A stretch of DNA of 64,000 bases, from the NCBI GenBank assembly GCA_037953745.1, contig JBAKBP010000678.1:1-64000 (forward strand). The letters run 5' to 3'. This document shows, in pieces, positions 10,611 to 21,599 of this stretch. This stretch comes from Lithodes maja (lineage: Eukaryota; Arthropoda; Malacostraca; Decapoda; Lithodidae). The translations under genes and the position numbers were made by a program. The notes under the pieces were generated by a model that saw nothing but the letters and a program-made list of their open reading frames with translations, searched no databases and had not been told where the DNA came from. Positions within the stretch are counted from its first letter, which is position 1. Each line of letters starts with the position of its first letter.

Positions 10611-10835
10611 ATTAATTGATAAATTCAAGGTACCATAACAAGGTCATGTGGCGCCAGACAAGCTAAATGATCCGCGGAAATACTAAAAACTCTACAATTA
10701 ATTTATTTAACGCAATTACTGCGGCGCCTGTCACCTACGGAGACCGAAATCCGGCTATTATGTGGCCTGGAAGTGAGGCAAGCGGTTGCAGGCAGCACGG
10801 GAGGGCCTCATCCGGAGCCCACGAAGTCTGGGCGT

Positions 10836-10980
10836 TTCATCATATTCTGGTTACCATTAATGATTTTCTTTTAAGCACTTAAAATCTACCTCTATGACTC
10901 AAAGGGGTAAATACGATCTCCATAAACCCACTGAATAACATAGGTCCTTCTTAAACTGCATAGAATCGTCTAATGAGATT
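10836..10980. mobile_element. MITE family C-like fragment
   Basis: ATCATATTCTGGTTACCATT, then a middle segment with CTCCATAAACCCACTGAATA and the pair AACATAGGTCCTTCTTAAAC / CTGCATAGAATCGTC. This resembles the elements at 12666-13492 and 39010-39219. Both termini are missing. Confidence 0.45.
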
Positions 10981-11441
10981 ATGAGATAGCCTTCTCTCAC
11001 ACCATTGCAGCGTTACACAGAGAAAACCGCTCAAAACAGCTAATTTTTAACGATTTTGGCCGACCTATGCAAGATCGTTGCAAGACAACCACACGTCGTA
11101 CAGAGATGATTCAGGTGTCATTGGAAAGCTCTATTACTGTACTTACACAAATTTATCATTGTATTACGCTCTCTCGCTTGCTTATGTATGAAAATGTGCA
11201 AAGAATGAAGGTCAATTTAGGCCAATATGCCCGCTCATTAGGGATGAAGGAACTGACACAACTAAAATGCCTGCGAAACACAGCAAACAAAACACTGACA
11301 ATAATTGCAACGTAAACATTAGCAAAACGGAGATAACTAAATAAAATCGCCATGCGTTAAAAAGTATGATTCGCAATAACATAAAAGCAAATGCGATCAA
11401 ACACGGTGAAAGAGGTCAGCTTCCTTCAATAATAAAAACAA

Positions 11442-11472
<31 letters not shown>

Positions 11473-11503
11473 CAAAAAATAAAAAATAAATTAAAAAATC
11501 TAT

Positions 11504-12001
11504 ATGTAGAACCTCGCTCTTTCGGACTTCAATCTTTCGGAATTCTCAGACTTTCGGACTAGCATTTCAATTCGGACTCATGGTTCAGCCTTTCGGATTT
11601 GTCTGAAAGGCTGAGAAAATACCTCCATCCTTTTCGGACTACATTTAACTTCGGACTCATGCTTCAGCCTTTCGGATTTGTCTGAAAGGCTGAGAAAAAT
11701 TAAATCGCATTCGGACCAAAGAGCCGAGTTTCGGACTTGTCTGGTTAGGTGAATGTGTATTCGGACTTATAAACTTCGGACTCATGCTTCAGCCTTTCAG
11801 ATTTGTCTGAAAGGCTGAGAAAAATTATTTCGCATTCGGACCGAAGAGCCGAGTTTCGGACTTATAAACTTCGGACATTATTTCAGCCTTTCGGATTTGT
11901 CTGAAAGGCTGAAGTGTGAGTTCGGACTCGGCCCTTTCGGACTTTTGACACTTTCGGACAGGGGTCTCCCCCAATTAGTCCGAAAGAGCGAGGTTCTACT
12001 G
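11504..12001. mobile_element. pogo/Tigger-type MITE with internal repeats
   Basis: Right end AGTCCGAAAGAGCGAGGTTC-TACTG and left end TAGAACCTCGCTCTTTCGGA form ~24-bp inverted repeats next to TA. The interior holds four copies of a hairpin, CAGCCTTTCGG-ATTTGTCTGAAAGGCTGA, plus repeated TTCGGACT motifs. No transposase. Confidence 0.75.
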
Positions 12002-12150
12002 TATATTAAAAATCTATAGGCTACATACACTTAAAAAAACAAAATCTAAATGAAAACACTCTATATACACATCTAAACAAATCTATACTGTATAAAAACA
12101 CACTTCTTTATACAGGTCAAACAGAACTCCAAATACAAGCAGCTTACATT

Positions 12151-12474
12151 TTAAGGGAAGAGGGTTTTAGTTTTTTCTGGACCCCCTTCTCCCTCGTATT
12201 TAGTTTCAGTAGTTTTGAGATTTTAAGACAAACGCCCTATTAATTGGGTGATTTTAAGAACTATCGCCCTATTTGTCAATTTTATGACCTGTTGTGCCAT
12301 TTACGTGTTGATATTATCCAGGCGAGCAACTGCAAGCCTGTAATTTAGGAGGAACTGGCCTTTGGCCACGATATAAATCTACCGAAAAACACAATTTATC
12401 TTGAAGAGGGAACTTGGGAATGTTTGTTTAAGCTTGATGGAGGTCTAGGGAGCAAACTAAGAACCTTCCCTTAA
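12151..12474 (+). mobile_element. MITE family A, copy 3 (complete, 324 bp)
   Basis: TTAAGGGAAGAGGG at the left and CCTTCCCTTAA at the right, TTAA on both sides. Internal order GACCCCCTTCTCCCTC, CCAGGCGAGCAACTGCAAGC, AAGCTTGATGGAGGTCTAGG as in other A copies. Confidence 0.8.
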
Positions 12475-12665
12475 AGTAAAGAAAACAAAGCAGTTGGTTA
12501 TAAAACAAAAGAATCACATATACTAGTCTTTATGTATTCATAATATCACACTTTCACATCATTCCCACACATATAAAAGGGTCTAGCCTTGTTAAAAAAT
12601 TATATATATTAAAATCTAAATGGAAAGAGAACCAGAAATACTCCAGGTTCAATGCTCCTCAAAAC

Positions 12666-13492
12666 TTGACCCTTTCAGGATGACATCATTTTCATCATAT
12701 TCTGGTTACCATTAGATGATTTTCTTTTAAGCGTTCAAAATCTACCTCTATGACCCAAAGAGGTAAATACGATCGCCATAAGCCCTCTGAATAACATAGG
12801 TTCTTCTTAACCCGAGAACAGCGCGCCATTGATTTTTAAAAGTGCACGCCAAGTGAGCATATTTTGGTTCATTCCCGCCTAAAATTGTCATTATCTGATA
12901 AATATCGTTATTACTTATTCATATGCGCTTATTTCACGTTTAATATAAAGATAATAACATGTAAAAGCAATAAAACAAGTGGGAATAGTATTTGGGTAGT
13001 GAAAAAGACAAATTATTGCCGACCCTCCAGTCATGAGGTGAGAGGTGCAAGAGACTTACACCCTCCCTCTTCGAGGCCTGAAGCCAGACTGATCTCTCTC
13101 TTTCCACGCTCTCTCTATGCGTCTCTGATGATCTTGAAACCGGGTGGGAGATATTGGCGCGGTAAATAAACCGATAAACAAGGGAATAAGAGGAAAAATA
13201 GGTGATAATTGAAGGGATAGGGGGGGGGGAAGAGGAAGGGGGGGGGAGGGTTTGACAGATGTGGAGGAGTGATAGGAAGTATAGAGGGGAATTATCTCAC
13301 TTAATCACATATTCCTTTGTTTTGAGTGATTTTGGGGTATTTTAAAATGCTTTTTTTAGGCCTTGGATCTTGAGTCCCGTCGCCTTTGCCCAGTAAAACC
13401 TCTTAAGGCGTTCCTGGGTTAAAACTGCATAGAATCATCTAACGTTAGCCAGAGTCAAAGGTAAAAAGGCATCATGGTGCTGAAGGGGTTAA
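12666..13492. mobile_element. MITE family C relative, split by family F element
   Basis: Left half CCCTTTCAGGATGACATCAT to CATAGGTTCTTC; right half AACTGCATAGAATCATCTAA to GCTGAAGGGGTTAA. Removing 12807-13422 restores the short palindromic MITE seen whole at 22056-22273. Confidence 0.7.
12807..13422 (-). mobile_element. TTAA element family F, copy 2 (diverged)
   Basis: TTAA at 12807-12810 and 13419-13422, inside another MITE. Shares with copies 1 and 4 the block CATATGCGCTTATT, then TAAAGATAATAACATG, AATAAAACAAGTGG and the CT-rich and GA-rich tracts, but at clearly lower identity. Confidence 0.65.
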
Positions 13493-13865
13493 TAGCGATA
13501 AATCTAAGAGACATATGAACCACCTTAAAACGTCGGAGTCCATTATTATAATGCAGGCTCACACTAACCGATTTTACTCAGCTTCGGAAGGACCTCTGCG
13601 ATAATTACAAAGGTCAAAACTACCTAGCCTAATCTTCTGAATCTCACAGGCCCTCCATAATCTGCATAAAATCATCTACTGGCAGCCAGAATAAAAGGAA
13701 TAGTAGCATCATCGTATAAACAAAAAATAATAATAATCCAAATAAAATAAAATGGAAGAACGGAGCCACGTAAATTTCACAAACCATAACAAGAATATTC
13801 ACCGTTCGATTACTGTATACTAGTCCTTTTTTAGGTATAGAGATAAGCGGTCATGATTTTTGGCC

Positions 13866-14075
13866 GAATTATAATTAATTAGGCCAGAGAGCGTAACCCC
13901 TAACCTCTGTAGCTCGAACAGGGCTAGAGCAAATAGGCTCAAGCTGGCCTAATTATAATGAATTAGGCTAGAAATCATAACCCCTAACCTCTGCAACTCT
14001 AACAGGGCTAGGAAATTGTAACCCCTAACCTCTGTAACTCGAACAGGGCTAGAGCAAATGGGCTCGAGCACTAAT
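13866..14075. mobile_element. MITE family E, copy 3 (rearranged)
   Basis: Three successive versions of the block AACCCCTAACCTCTG...AACAGGGCTAG at 13889, 13980 and 14019, with two TTATAATNAATTAGGC ends. Looks like a locally duplicated family E element. Confidence 0.5.
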
Positions 14076-14324
14076 AAATCTATCAGGTATATGCACAGAA
14101 TAAGAATGGTATAATAACTCAGGTGTATAAACAGGAAGAGTACAAAAACCATATAAACAAAACTAAAGTCTTTGCTGTTTTAATGTCTTTCTCTTCTTCC
14201 GTACATCACTTGGGCTGGACGGGTTAAGAGAAGCAACAATATTTGAGCAATACTTATCAATCTCAGTGTCCCTACTAATATGAGGATTATAATGATGATA
14301 CTGAGTATTATATTCTTGATGAGC

Positions 14325-14635
14325 TTAACCCCTACTGTACCATAGGGTACAGTAATAAAAGTCTCCCCCAGTCCCAAGCAATGTGTCCAAAATGGCAAGA
14401 TGGAACAACCTCCCACCTCAAAAGATGAATGAATACTGGCTCTCCCAGCCTGCAGAGGGTTGAATATAAGCTGAGAAGTGTTGCCAACTCTAGAGCAGTG
14501 CTCAAATGGTCGTGGTACCAGGCACTGCCTGATACGGCAGTTACAAGGAATTTTACATTACTGACAGGTCGCTGGGACTGGGGAGTGAATTATCTACTGA
14601 CAGCTCCCTGCCGTCGCTGGTACAGAAGGGGTTAA
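14325..14635. mobile_element. TTAA MITE 85 bp downstream of CYB561 stop
   Basis: TTAACCCCTACTGTACCATA at the left; the right end read inward is TTAACCCCTTCTGTACCAGC. TTAA on both sides, 311 bp. The ends belong to family C but the interior differs. It lies where the b561 3' untranslated region is expected. Confidence 0.65.
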
Positions 14636-14719
14636 GGACAGACGACAGCACTAATGCAGCGTTTACTTTAGTCTTGCCTACCACTACGGATATACCAAGT
14701 CCCCATCATCTACACTACG

Positions 14720-14927
14720 CTACTCATGGTCCCGGTAATAATAGGTCTTCTGGGTCATGACATAGTGCGAGCTGGAGGGAGCGTCAACAATGGCCACAGC
14801 CTGGGTGCCGGAGCGAGCATAACGGGAGGAGTACAGAAGGAAGCCCATCAGTATAGCCAGGCCCGCCAAACACGCCGCCTGGGCATTGATCACCCACGTC
14901 TCATCCACGAACTCCTGGTACTCGCCC
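14720..14927 (-). CDS. CYB561: Cytochrome b561, last exon
   Basis: Terminal coding exon of the minus-strand b561 gene. The acceptor ends ...CTCTACAG at 14928 and the stop is TAG at 14720-14722. Its first base completes a lysine codon begun in the previous exon (AA|G). It then encodes GEYQEFVDETW, the sixth transmembrane helix around INAQAACLAGLAILMGFLLY, and a cytosolic tail ending in a tyrosine-rich TYYYRDHE. In this family the protein is a six-helix membrane protein that moves electrons from ascorbate across vesicle or plasma membranes through two b hemes. The tail is divergent, as usual. I saw no clear poly(A) signal before the MITE at 14325-14635. Confidence 0.88.
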
Positions 14928-16481
14928 CTGTAGAGTGCATTAGAGACCCTATAGTATCACAGATGGGCCCACCTTCCCTAGTTTGGTGCTACTTAATTGT
15001 GTCGTTAGCCTCTCGCCACACTTAACTATATTCACACCCTTAATTCTATTTTGGTGGTACTTATGCTGTCTTTTCGATAGTTTACATTTTGATGAGTACG
15101 TTATATTGATTTGATCAGTAACCCCTTTAGTTTGTTTTCAAGTTTTATATTTTAATTATCGCCACACTTAATATATTCGCATCCAAAATTCTAATTTGGT
15201 ACTACATGCCATTAGCCTCTCGCCACACTCAAATATATTTATACCCATAATTAACATTGGGCAATACTGGTACAGGATGTTGTTATTGAATCTCAGAGCA
15301 GAGGCTAAAGAACAATGGTGCTTAATAAAACACCTTAGATTATTCTTATTATCATTATTGTAGTTTGTTCTTTGGATCTAAATTTTCCATGATCAATAAT
15401 ACTTTATCACTATGAAACCTATCCCTAACTTCCTTGTTCTTCAGCAGCCACACAGTGTTGTTTAATGATTATAGCACCAAAACTCCGTTCAGGGAAAAAA
15501 AAAGGGCCCATCTCTTACCATAGGATCTCTTAAAGTGCCGGGGTGATAAGTGGGTGGAAAGAAAACGGGGAGCTCAGGGTGGGGGAAGAGAAAATGGGAG
15601 CTCTGGGTGGATGGAGAGAAAATGGAAAATCAGGGTGGATGGAAAGAAAATGGGTGCTCTATTACCCTTGTGCCATATACAGGGGGAGCTAATGTAAACA
15701 AATAAAAATAAAACACTATGGTCAGCACAGACTAATAAGCGAGGTTTGTATTTCAACGTCATACAGTACGCCGCCTCATCTCCCCTGCTGCTACGAATGG
15801 CACTGTATCTGCGTGGGACTCAAAAGATTATCAGTTAAAAGGAGAAACGTACGGGCAAAGTCAGGAATTTCTGCACAATTTCCCGAGGTACAATTATGAT
15901 ACAGTACATAGACGAACTACTGTATTTTGATAAAGTACTCGAGTCACAAAGATCAAATTACTGTACTGGGATTAAATACTTTGCGCTCACTGTCTTATTT
16001 TTATGATTAGGAGGTGCTCAAGTATTTCTGACCACGAGTGTACACAAACAGTGAAGACCGGTGCAAGCATGGGTGTTTGGTAGTGCACAAAGAAAATACA
16101 CGAATAAAGTAAATCAGCACAAAACTACACATAACAAAGTGCAACCATAAGAAATTATATTCTTTAAAACAAGACTACGGCGATGTCACACAGGAGCTTT
16201 TTCCGGCAATTTTCTAAGAGCAAGTTTTTCTTGCAATATTTCAGGGCATATTTACCTGCACATTGATATCGGGAACTAGACTGAAAGTACTGTAGCCTAT
16301 AATAAGTTTGGTGGCTTAAGACTAATAAAAGTTTAATTCTGAGGTTACCAGACGACAATGGCTCCTAAATATTGCCAGAAAAAGGGCTCGATCGACATTG
16401 CCTTGATAATTATGCACACACCTAAAAAACACACTAATTCAACAGCCACAACATAGGTCCAGAAAAGCAGGTTATCTGAAC
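14928..16481. other. CYB561 intron sequence, no gene seen
   Basis: Unique-looking AT-rich intron DNA. Contains three loose copies of a TCTCGCCACACTTAA-type segment near 15006, 15160 and 15224, and a degenerate ~30-bp GGGTGGATGGAGAGAAAA tandem at about 15550-15660. The open frames here are short and without recognisable motifs. Confidence 0.5.
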
Positions 16482-16946
16482 TTAACACCTAACACGATGA
16501 CGTCACTTTTAGCTCATCTTGGTTACCATTAGACAATATTATTACTCGTATTATCTATCTCTAGGACTACTGCATTCTAAACTGCCTTCAGGGGTATTAT
16601 TTCTGGACCCCCTTCTTTCTCATGTTTAGCCCAGTCAGTTTTTAATTTACTTTGTCAATTTGTGCCATTTAGGCGTTGTTTTTTTCCTGGCAGGCGATAG
16701 CGAGCTTGCAATTAAGGAGGAACCGGCCTTTGGCTGGGGCATATATCTATTGAAAAATTAACAAATTCATTTATTTCAAAAGGGGGTCTTGGGGGTATTT
16801 GTTTAAGCTTGATGGAGTTCTAGGAAGGAAACTAAAAATATATATACTGTATTAATAAAACATAAAAACAATTCTCCCTTTATCAAATCCTCTAATATTA
16901 GCCAATCTATAAGGTTAAAAGGGAGTCACCGTCCTGAAGGGGTTAA
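16482..16946. mobile_element. MITE family C relative with family A insert
   Basis: Left TTAACACCTAACACGATGAC and right ACCGTCCTGAAGGGGTTAA. Between about 16600 and 16850 lies a family A segment: GACCCCCTTCTTTCTCATG, CTGGCAGGCGATAGCGAG, AAGCTTGATGGAG. Confidence 0.6.
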
Positions 16947-17041
16947 TGTGAAGCTTCTGCAGCACACTAAGTGGCCCTCACATTTACCTCATACATAAAT
17001 ACCCAGTGATGATTGATGATACATTAAAAGAAAGTATAGTA

Positions 17042-17285
17042 CAGGTCTCCCTCACTATCCGATGCCCCGATTTACGATATTATCATAATGCCCCGATTTA
17101 CGATATTATCATAATGCCCCGATTTACGATATTATTATAGGTTTTTAGGTGTTAGTGTTTGGGGTTTGGCTGGTCCCAGAATGCATCCCCATTTACCCCA
17201 TTAATTTTAGGGTTCGCTGTACGATTTTTCTATTTAAGATCGTTTTATCAGGTACATAACTCAATCGTTTATCGAGAGAGACCTG
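17042..17285. mobile_element. pogo/Tigger-type MITE with 26-bp repeats
   Basis: TA-flanked (17040-17041 and 17286-17287) with ends CAGGTCTCCCTCACTATC and its near-complement TTTATCGAGAGAGACCTG. Three tandem copies of a 26-bp unit starting TGCCCCGATTTACGATATT lie at 17066-17140. A related fragment is at 39805-39947. Confidence 0.75.
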
Positions 17286-17325
17286 TATATAACCATCAGT
17301 TACGCCAATTACTATACCCGCTTCA

Positions 17326-17543
17326 TTAACCCTTTTTGTACCGGCGACGTCTTATTTATTTTGTCTAGCTACTATATTTAGACGACTTTGTGCAGCTGAA
17401 GAAGGATCTGTGGTAGCAAAAAAGGTTAATTAAGATAGTTTGAAGCCTGTTAATTGCTGGAGGCCCTTCCTAAATCAGTATACAACCGTCTATTAGTAGC
17501 CAGTATAAAATAAAAAGGTGCAGATCTGGTACTGAACGGGTTA
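17326..17543. mobile_element. MITE family C, copy 7
   Basis: Left TTAACCCTTTTTGTACCGGC with GACGTC following; the right end is the diverged CTGGTACTGAACGGGTTAT. Palindromic centre with AGACGACTTTGTGCAGC. 218 bp. Confidence 0.75.
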
Positions 17544-17559
17544 TAGGTAGGCCGTATAT

Positions 17560-18384
17560 AGTGACCCCCTCTACTAATCTTTGTAATAACAAAAGTGCTG
17601 GAGCAAATGGGCTGTAGATTATGACTTCTAACCTCTGTAACTCAATAAGGGCTGGAGCAAATGGGCTGTAGATTATGACTTCTAACCTCTGTAACTCAAT
17701 AAGGGCTAGAGCAAATGGGCTGTAGATTTAAGACCCCTAACCTCTGTAACTCAATAAGGGCTAGAGCAAATGGGCTGTAGATTATGACTTCTAACCTCTG
17801 TAACTCAATAAGGGCTAGAGCAAATGGGCTGTAGATTTAAGACCCCTAACCTCCGACTCTCAATAAGGGCAGGAGAAAATGGGCTGTAGATTTATGACCC
17901 CTAACCTCGGACTCTCAATAAGGGCAGGAGAAAATGGGCTGTAGATTTATGACCCCTAACCTCGGACTCTCAATAAGGGCAGGAGAAAATGGGCTGTAGA
18001 TTTATGACCCCTAACCTCGGACTCTCAATAAGGGCAGGAGAAAATGGGCTGTAGATTTATGACCCCTAACCTCGGACTCTCAATAAAGGCAGGAGCAAAT
18101 GGGCTGTAGATTTATGACCCCTAACCTCGGACTCTCAATAAGGGCAGGAGAAAATGGGCTGTAGATTTATGACCCCTAACCTCTGACTCTCAATAAAGGC
18201 AGGAGCAAATGGGCTGTAGATTTATGACCCCTAAACTCTGAAACTCAAAAATGGGCTGTAGATTTCCACACCTCTTCCCTAACCGACGCTTCCCCAATGG
18301 TACAAATATTAGCTTAATACTCAAGTTGTTTTTTAAGATATAGAAGTTAGAGGTCAAGATTTCTGGGCTACCTATAATAAATGG

Positions 18385-18385
<1 letters not shown>
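17560..18385. mobile_element. MITE family E, copy 4, blown up by a 55-bp tandem array
   Basis: Begins near GTATATAGTGACCCCC and ends with CTACCTATAATAAATGGA. In between, the segment GCTGTAGATTTATGACCCCT plus CTCAATAAGGGCAGGAG repeats about 12 times with a 55-bp period (exact spacing at 17881, 17936 and 17991). Two sub-variants (CTCTGTAACTC and CTCGGACTCTC) occur in blocks, as expected of unequal exchange. Confidence 0.85.
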
Positions 18386-18420
<35 letters not shown>

Positions 18421-18421
18421 C
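18386..18421. repeat. (CTAT)n microsatellite
   Basis: About eight CTAT repeats directly after a family E end. Probably the tail of a minus-strand GATA-tailed LINE, but no LINE body is visible. Confidence 0.6.
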
Positions 18422-18649
18422 TCTAGCACATACCACATTTTATTTTATTTACCAGTACTGTATATACTTTTATAATTATTTTATATATTTGTATTATTAT
18501 TATTATTATTTTGTTTATATTAATGAATGAATTGTACATAAGAAAATTTGACCATACAGCATTTGTGTCATAGATAATGATTATAGTAATGACATTTTCC
18601 TGTTCCAACTTAAACTTAACATTTTGAAGATTATGAAATAGAAAATAAA

Positions 18650-18692
18650 AATAACAAAAATGGGGATTGGGCCTGAGCATATAGATAGATAG
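18650..18692 (+). repeat. GATA-LINE tail fragment
   Basis: ATGGGGATTGGGCCTGAGCA then ATAGATAGATAG, identical in style to the LINE end at 37105-37152. It interrupts the left end of the following family C element. Confidence 0.6.
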
Positions 18693-18880
18693 AAGACGCA
18701 TCTTGACAGTTTATTCTGGATATCATTAAATTTTATTCGGCTTAGAAAGGACGTCTAGCAATGAAAAGGCTAGGCTATTTTAACTAATCCTTTGAGCTCC
18801 CACAGAGCTAAGCAGAAGATAATCTGCTAGTAGTTGCCAGACTATGATGAAAAGGACATCACCAGTACTAGATGGGTTAA
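18693..18880. mobile_element. MITE family C, copy 8 (left end lost)
   Basis: GACAGTTTATTCTGGATATC at the left without terminus; the right end is ACATCACCAGTACTAGATGG-GTTAA. Interior matches the family. Confidence 0.6.
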
Positions 18881-19140
18881 TCATCATCTCCGACGCCTTG
18901 TTTCCCCCTGGGAAACCCCTGCTAAAGGATGGCCATGACAGAAACGTCTCCAAGCTACTTTGTCAAGACATGCCTCCTTTGCCCGTGCCACAATGCCGCT
19001 TACACTACGTGGAAGTTTTTCTTCGATATATTTTTTCACTTTCTTTTCCCATACCATAGGTGGTCTTCCACTACTAGCTGTTCCACTCACCTGACTCCCA
19101 TATATCTTTCTTGGCATTCTGTCTTCATCCATTCTCTGAT
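18881..19140 (-). pseudogene. LINE ORF2 C-terminal fragment
   Basis: A minus-strand frame of about 80 codons (19132-18884) resembling RTE-type ORF2 C-termini: basic, with a SGRPPMVWEKKVKKYI motif, a W-RRFCHGHPL segment near the end and then a stop. The same overall pattern (W..FV.GHPFG) ends the LINEs at 37724 and 62965. Everything upstream is missing. Confidence 0.5.
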
Positions 19141-19244
19141 GGGTTAACCTTTAACAATATACAGTAAGATGTTTCCTAAGCTGCATAAAAGTGTAGGAAT
19201 GTGTTTTTATTGAATACCATAATATAGTTATTGGTTTGAAACTG

Positions 19245-19445
19245 TTAAGGAAAGGCTTTTGGTTATTCTGAACCCCCTTCTCCCTCATGCTTAGCCCCAT
19301 TAGTTGTGAGACTTTAAGACGTTCACCACATTAGTTTTGCGATTAAAAGACTTTTTGACCCATTTCTTTGTCAATATTAAGACCTTTCATGTAATTTAGT
19401 ACCGAATTTTAACTGGCGAGCGATGGTGAGCCTGTAATTTAGGAT
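19245..19445 (+). mobile_element. MITE family A, copy 5 (right part lost)
   Basis: TTAAGGAAAGGC, then GAACCCCCTTCTCCCTCATG, CTTAGCCCCATTAGTTGTG and ACTGGCGAGCGATGGTGAGC. Stops at the centre of the family consensus. Confidence 0.6.
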
Positions 19446-19479
19446 ATGCCATAATTAAATTAATACCGGTCATATATCA

Positions 19480-20570
19480 ACACCATTCCTATTATAGAAA
19501 CCTACTATAGAAACAGATTAACTTGCTCATGTAGTAGTGTACACCCTATGTGGTGGATTGTGTTCTTTTATTTCATAGATTTCATTTTAGTAAGCGTTGT
19601 TTCCACATAGCGATTTTGATAATTTGATTTGACTTTATATTGTCCTTGTCCCAATTTTGGTTTGTTTAGTTTGCAAGTTTTACATTTTAATAAGTCATAG
19701 AGTTATAGATACATAGCCTATATAGAATAATACTTACACTGCATAATATCCTTGAGTAATCTGATAGCTAATACAAATATACCCATGTAAGTTTAAAATT
19801 AGAGTATATAATCCAGAAGACAAGTTGAAAAGAATACTGTGGCTTATAAAATAATTAAAACACTTTTTAGCATCTGAATAGCGCCAGTACAGTATTAGTA
19901 TTTGAATAACGTGTATAATTTAAAATGTAAAACTTGCAAACTAAACAAACCAAAATTGGGACAAGGACAATATAAAGTCAAATTAAATTATCAAAATCGC
20001 TATGTGGAAACAACGCTTACTAAAATGAAAATTATTAAATAAAAGAACACAATCCACCACATAGGGTGTACATTACTACATAAGCAGTGGTGATGGGCTG
20101 GTCTATCAGAGTGAGAGCTGAGCAATCTCTGCCATACCCATAGCTTACTCTGACTGTTCCTTTAACTTATATATTTTCTAGATCTCAAGTGACGGCGTCT
20201 CTTCCGTGGATTGACCTCCCAATCTACCAAGATTGGAAGCCAAAGCGTCACATTTTCCCCTTGCCCCTCAACTTTCTCTTCATAATTGCTGAGGGGCACA
20301 GGGCCCTGGGTGGGGCTTTGGTTTCCCGCACCCTCCTTAGCTCCCCGCCATGGAGTGGCTTCGGTCACCCAGGCTTTATTGTGGTCGGCGGGGAGGGTTC
20401 TGTGGGGGCACTCGGTTATGGCCTTGGAATTGCTCGGGGCCTTGGGGCTGTTCGGCCAGGCAGCTTGGGGAACAACAACAACAACTACATAAGCAAGTTA
20501 ATCTGTTTATCTGTTAATAAAAGAAACATTGGTCATAGAGATTATATAAATTCTATAATAGGCATACACA
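19480..20570. repeat. Long inverted repeat, arms over 170 bp
   Basis: Left arm about 19528-19700 (GTACACCCTATGTGGTGGAT ... CGTTGTTTCCACATAGCGAT ... CAAGTTTTACATTTTAA) is repeated in reverse at about 19915-20086. The pairing continues beyond a retroelement insertion (AAGCAAGTTAATCTGTTT at 20491 against its complement near 19515, and TTCTATAATAGG on both sides). The ~215-bp spacer has no coding sequence. Fits a fold-back type or long-TIR DNA element. Confidence 0.75.
20087..20483 (+). mobile_element. AAC-tailed short retroelement J, copy 2 (12-bp TSD)
   Basis: Flanked by an exact 12-bp direct repeat ACTACATAAGCA (20075-20086 and 20484-20495), the sign of target-primed insertion. Ends CTGTTCGGCCAGGCAGCTT, GGGG, then ACAACAACAACA. 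5' truncated by about 130 bp relative to the copy at 29648. It is inserted in the right arm of the long inverted repeat. Confidence 0.9.
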
Positions 20571-20636
20571 TATTTCCAATAGAATGTATAATTAACCTCT
20601 TCCATCAGAAGACAACTTTATTACTATTTTCTAGAT

Positions 20637-21036
20637 ACCACAACATTATTATTATACCACAACATTATTATTATACCACAACATTATTATTATACCACAA
20701 CATTATTATTATACCACAACATTATTATTATACCACAACATTATTATTATACCACAACATTATTATTATACCACAACATTATTATTATACCACAACATTA
20801 TTATTATACCACAACATTATTATTATACCACAACATTATTATTATACCACAACATTATTATTATACCACAACATTATTATTATACCACAACATTATTATT
20901 ATACCACAACATTATTATTATACCACAACATTATTATTATACCACAACATTATTATTATACCACAACATTATTATTATACCACAACATTATTATTATACC
21001 ACAACATTATTATTATACCACAACATTATTATTATA
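20637..21036. repeat. 19-bp tandem repeat, about 21 units
   Basis: Unit ACCACAACATTATTATTAT, nearly perfect throughout. Because 19 is not a multiple of 3 and the unit has no stop in any forward phase, a ~300-codon frame runs across it; this is a repeat artefact and not a protein. Confidence 0.95.
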
Positions 21037-21082
21037 CTCAAGAAGGATGTTTTGGAACAAAAACATGCATGCTTGGTATATT

Positions 21083-21545
21083 TTAAGGGGGTGGTTTTAG
21101 TTTGCTCCCTAGACCTCCCTTAGATACATTTTTGCATTTTTCAGTAAAAAAATAGATACCTATGGCACAAAAGCTCACTTAAAAAATGGGGCGAAAGGTT
21201 TAAAATTTGCCAAACTAATGGGGCAAACATCTTAAACTCTCAAAACTAATGGGGCAAACATCTTAAACTCTCAAAACTAATGGGGCAAACATCTTAAACT
21301 CTCAAAACTAATGGGGCAAACATCTTAAACTCTCAAAACTAATGGGGCAAACATCTTAAACTCTCAAAACTAATGGGGCAAACATCTTAAACTCTCAAAA
21401 CTAATGGGGCAAACATCTTAAACTCTCAAAACTAATGGGGCAAACATCTTAAACTCTCAAAACTAATGGGGCAAACATCTTAAACTCTCAAAACTAATGG
21501 GGCTAAACATGATGTACAAGGGGATCCAGAATAAACACCCCTTAA
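21083..21545 (-). mobile_element. MITE family A, copy 6, with 31-bp internal array
   Basis: TTAAGGGGGTGGTTTTAG at the left and CACCCCTTAA at the right. The internal segment ACTAATGGGGCAAACATCTT plus AAACTCTCAAA is tandemly repeated about 9-10 times with a 31-bp period (about 21205-21505). Other family A copies contain it once or twice. Confidence 0.85.
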
Positions 21546-21599
21546 ACCTTAGCATTTCAGTTCATTCTCAATCCAAATATTATAATATCGAGGTAGCCA

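Noticed and set aside
10667..10882. A 71-codon frame that might be a host exon
   Set aside because: It runs into a family C-like MITE at its 3' half and shows no splice-site pair or family motif; unsupported.
20637..21036. CRISPR-like regular repeats
   Set aside because: Units are directly adjacent with no unique spacers; this is a minisatellite in a eukaryotic intron. None of the other arrays has spacers either.
20189..21100. A 303-codon open frame on the plus strand
   Set aside because: It runs through element J and a 19-bp tandem repeat that is open in all three phases. The predicted protein is a repeat of itself in shifted frames with no domain.
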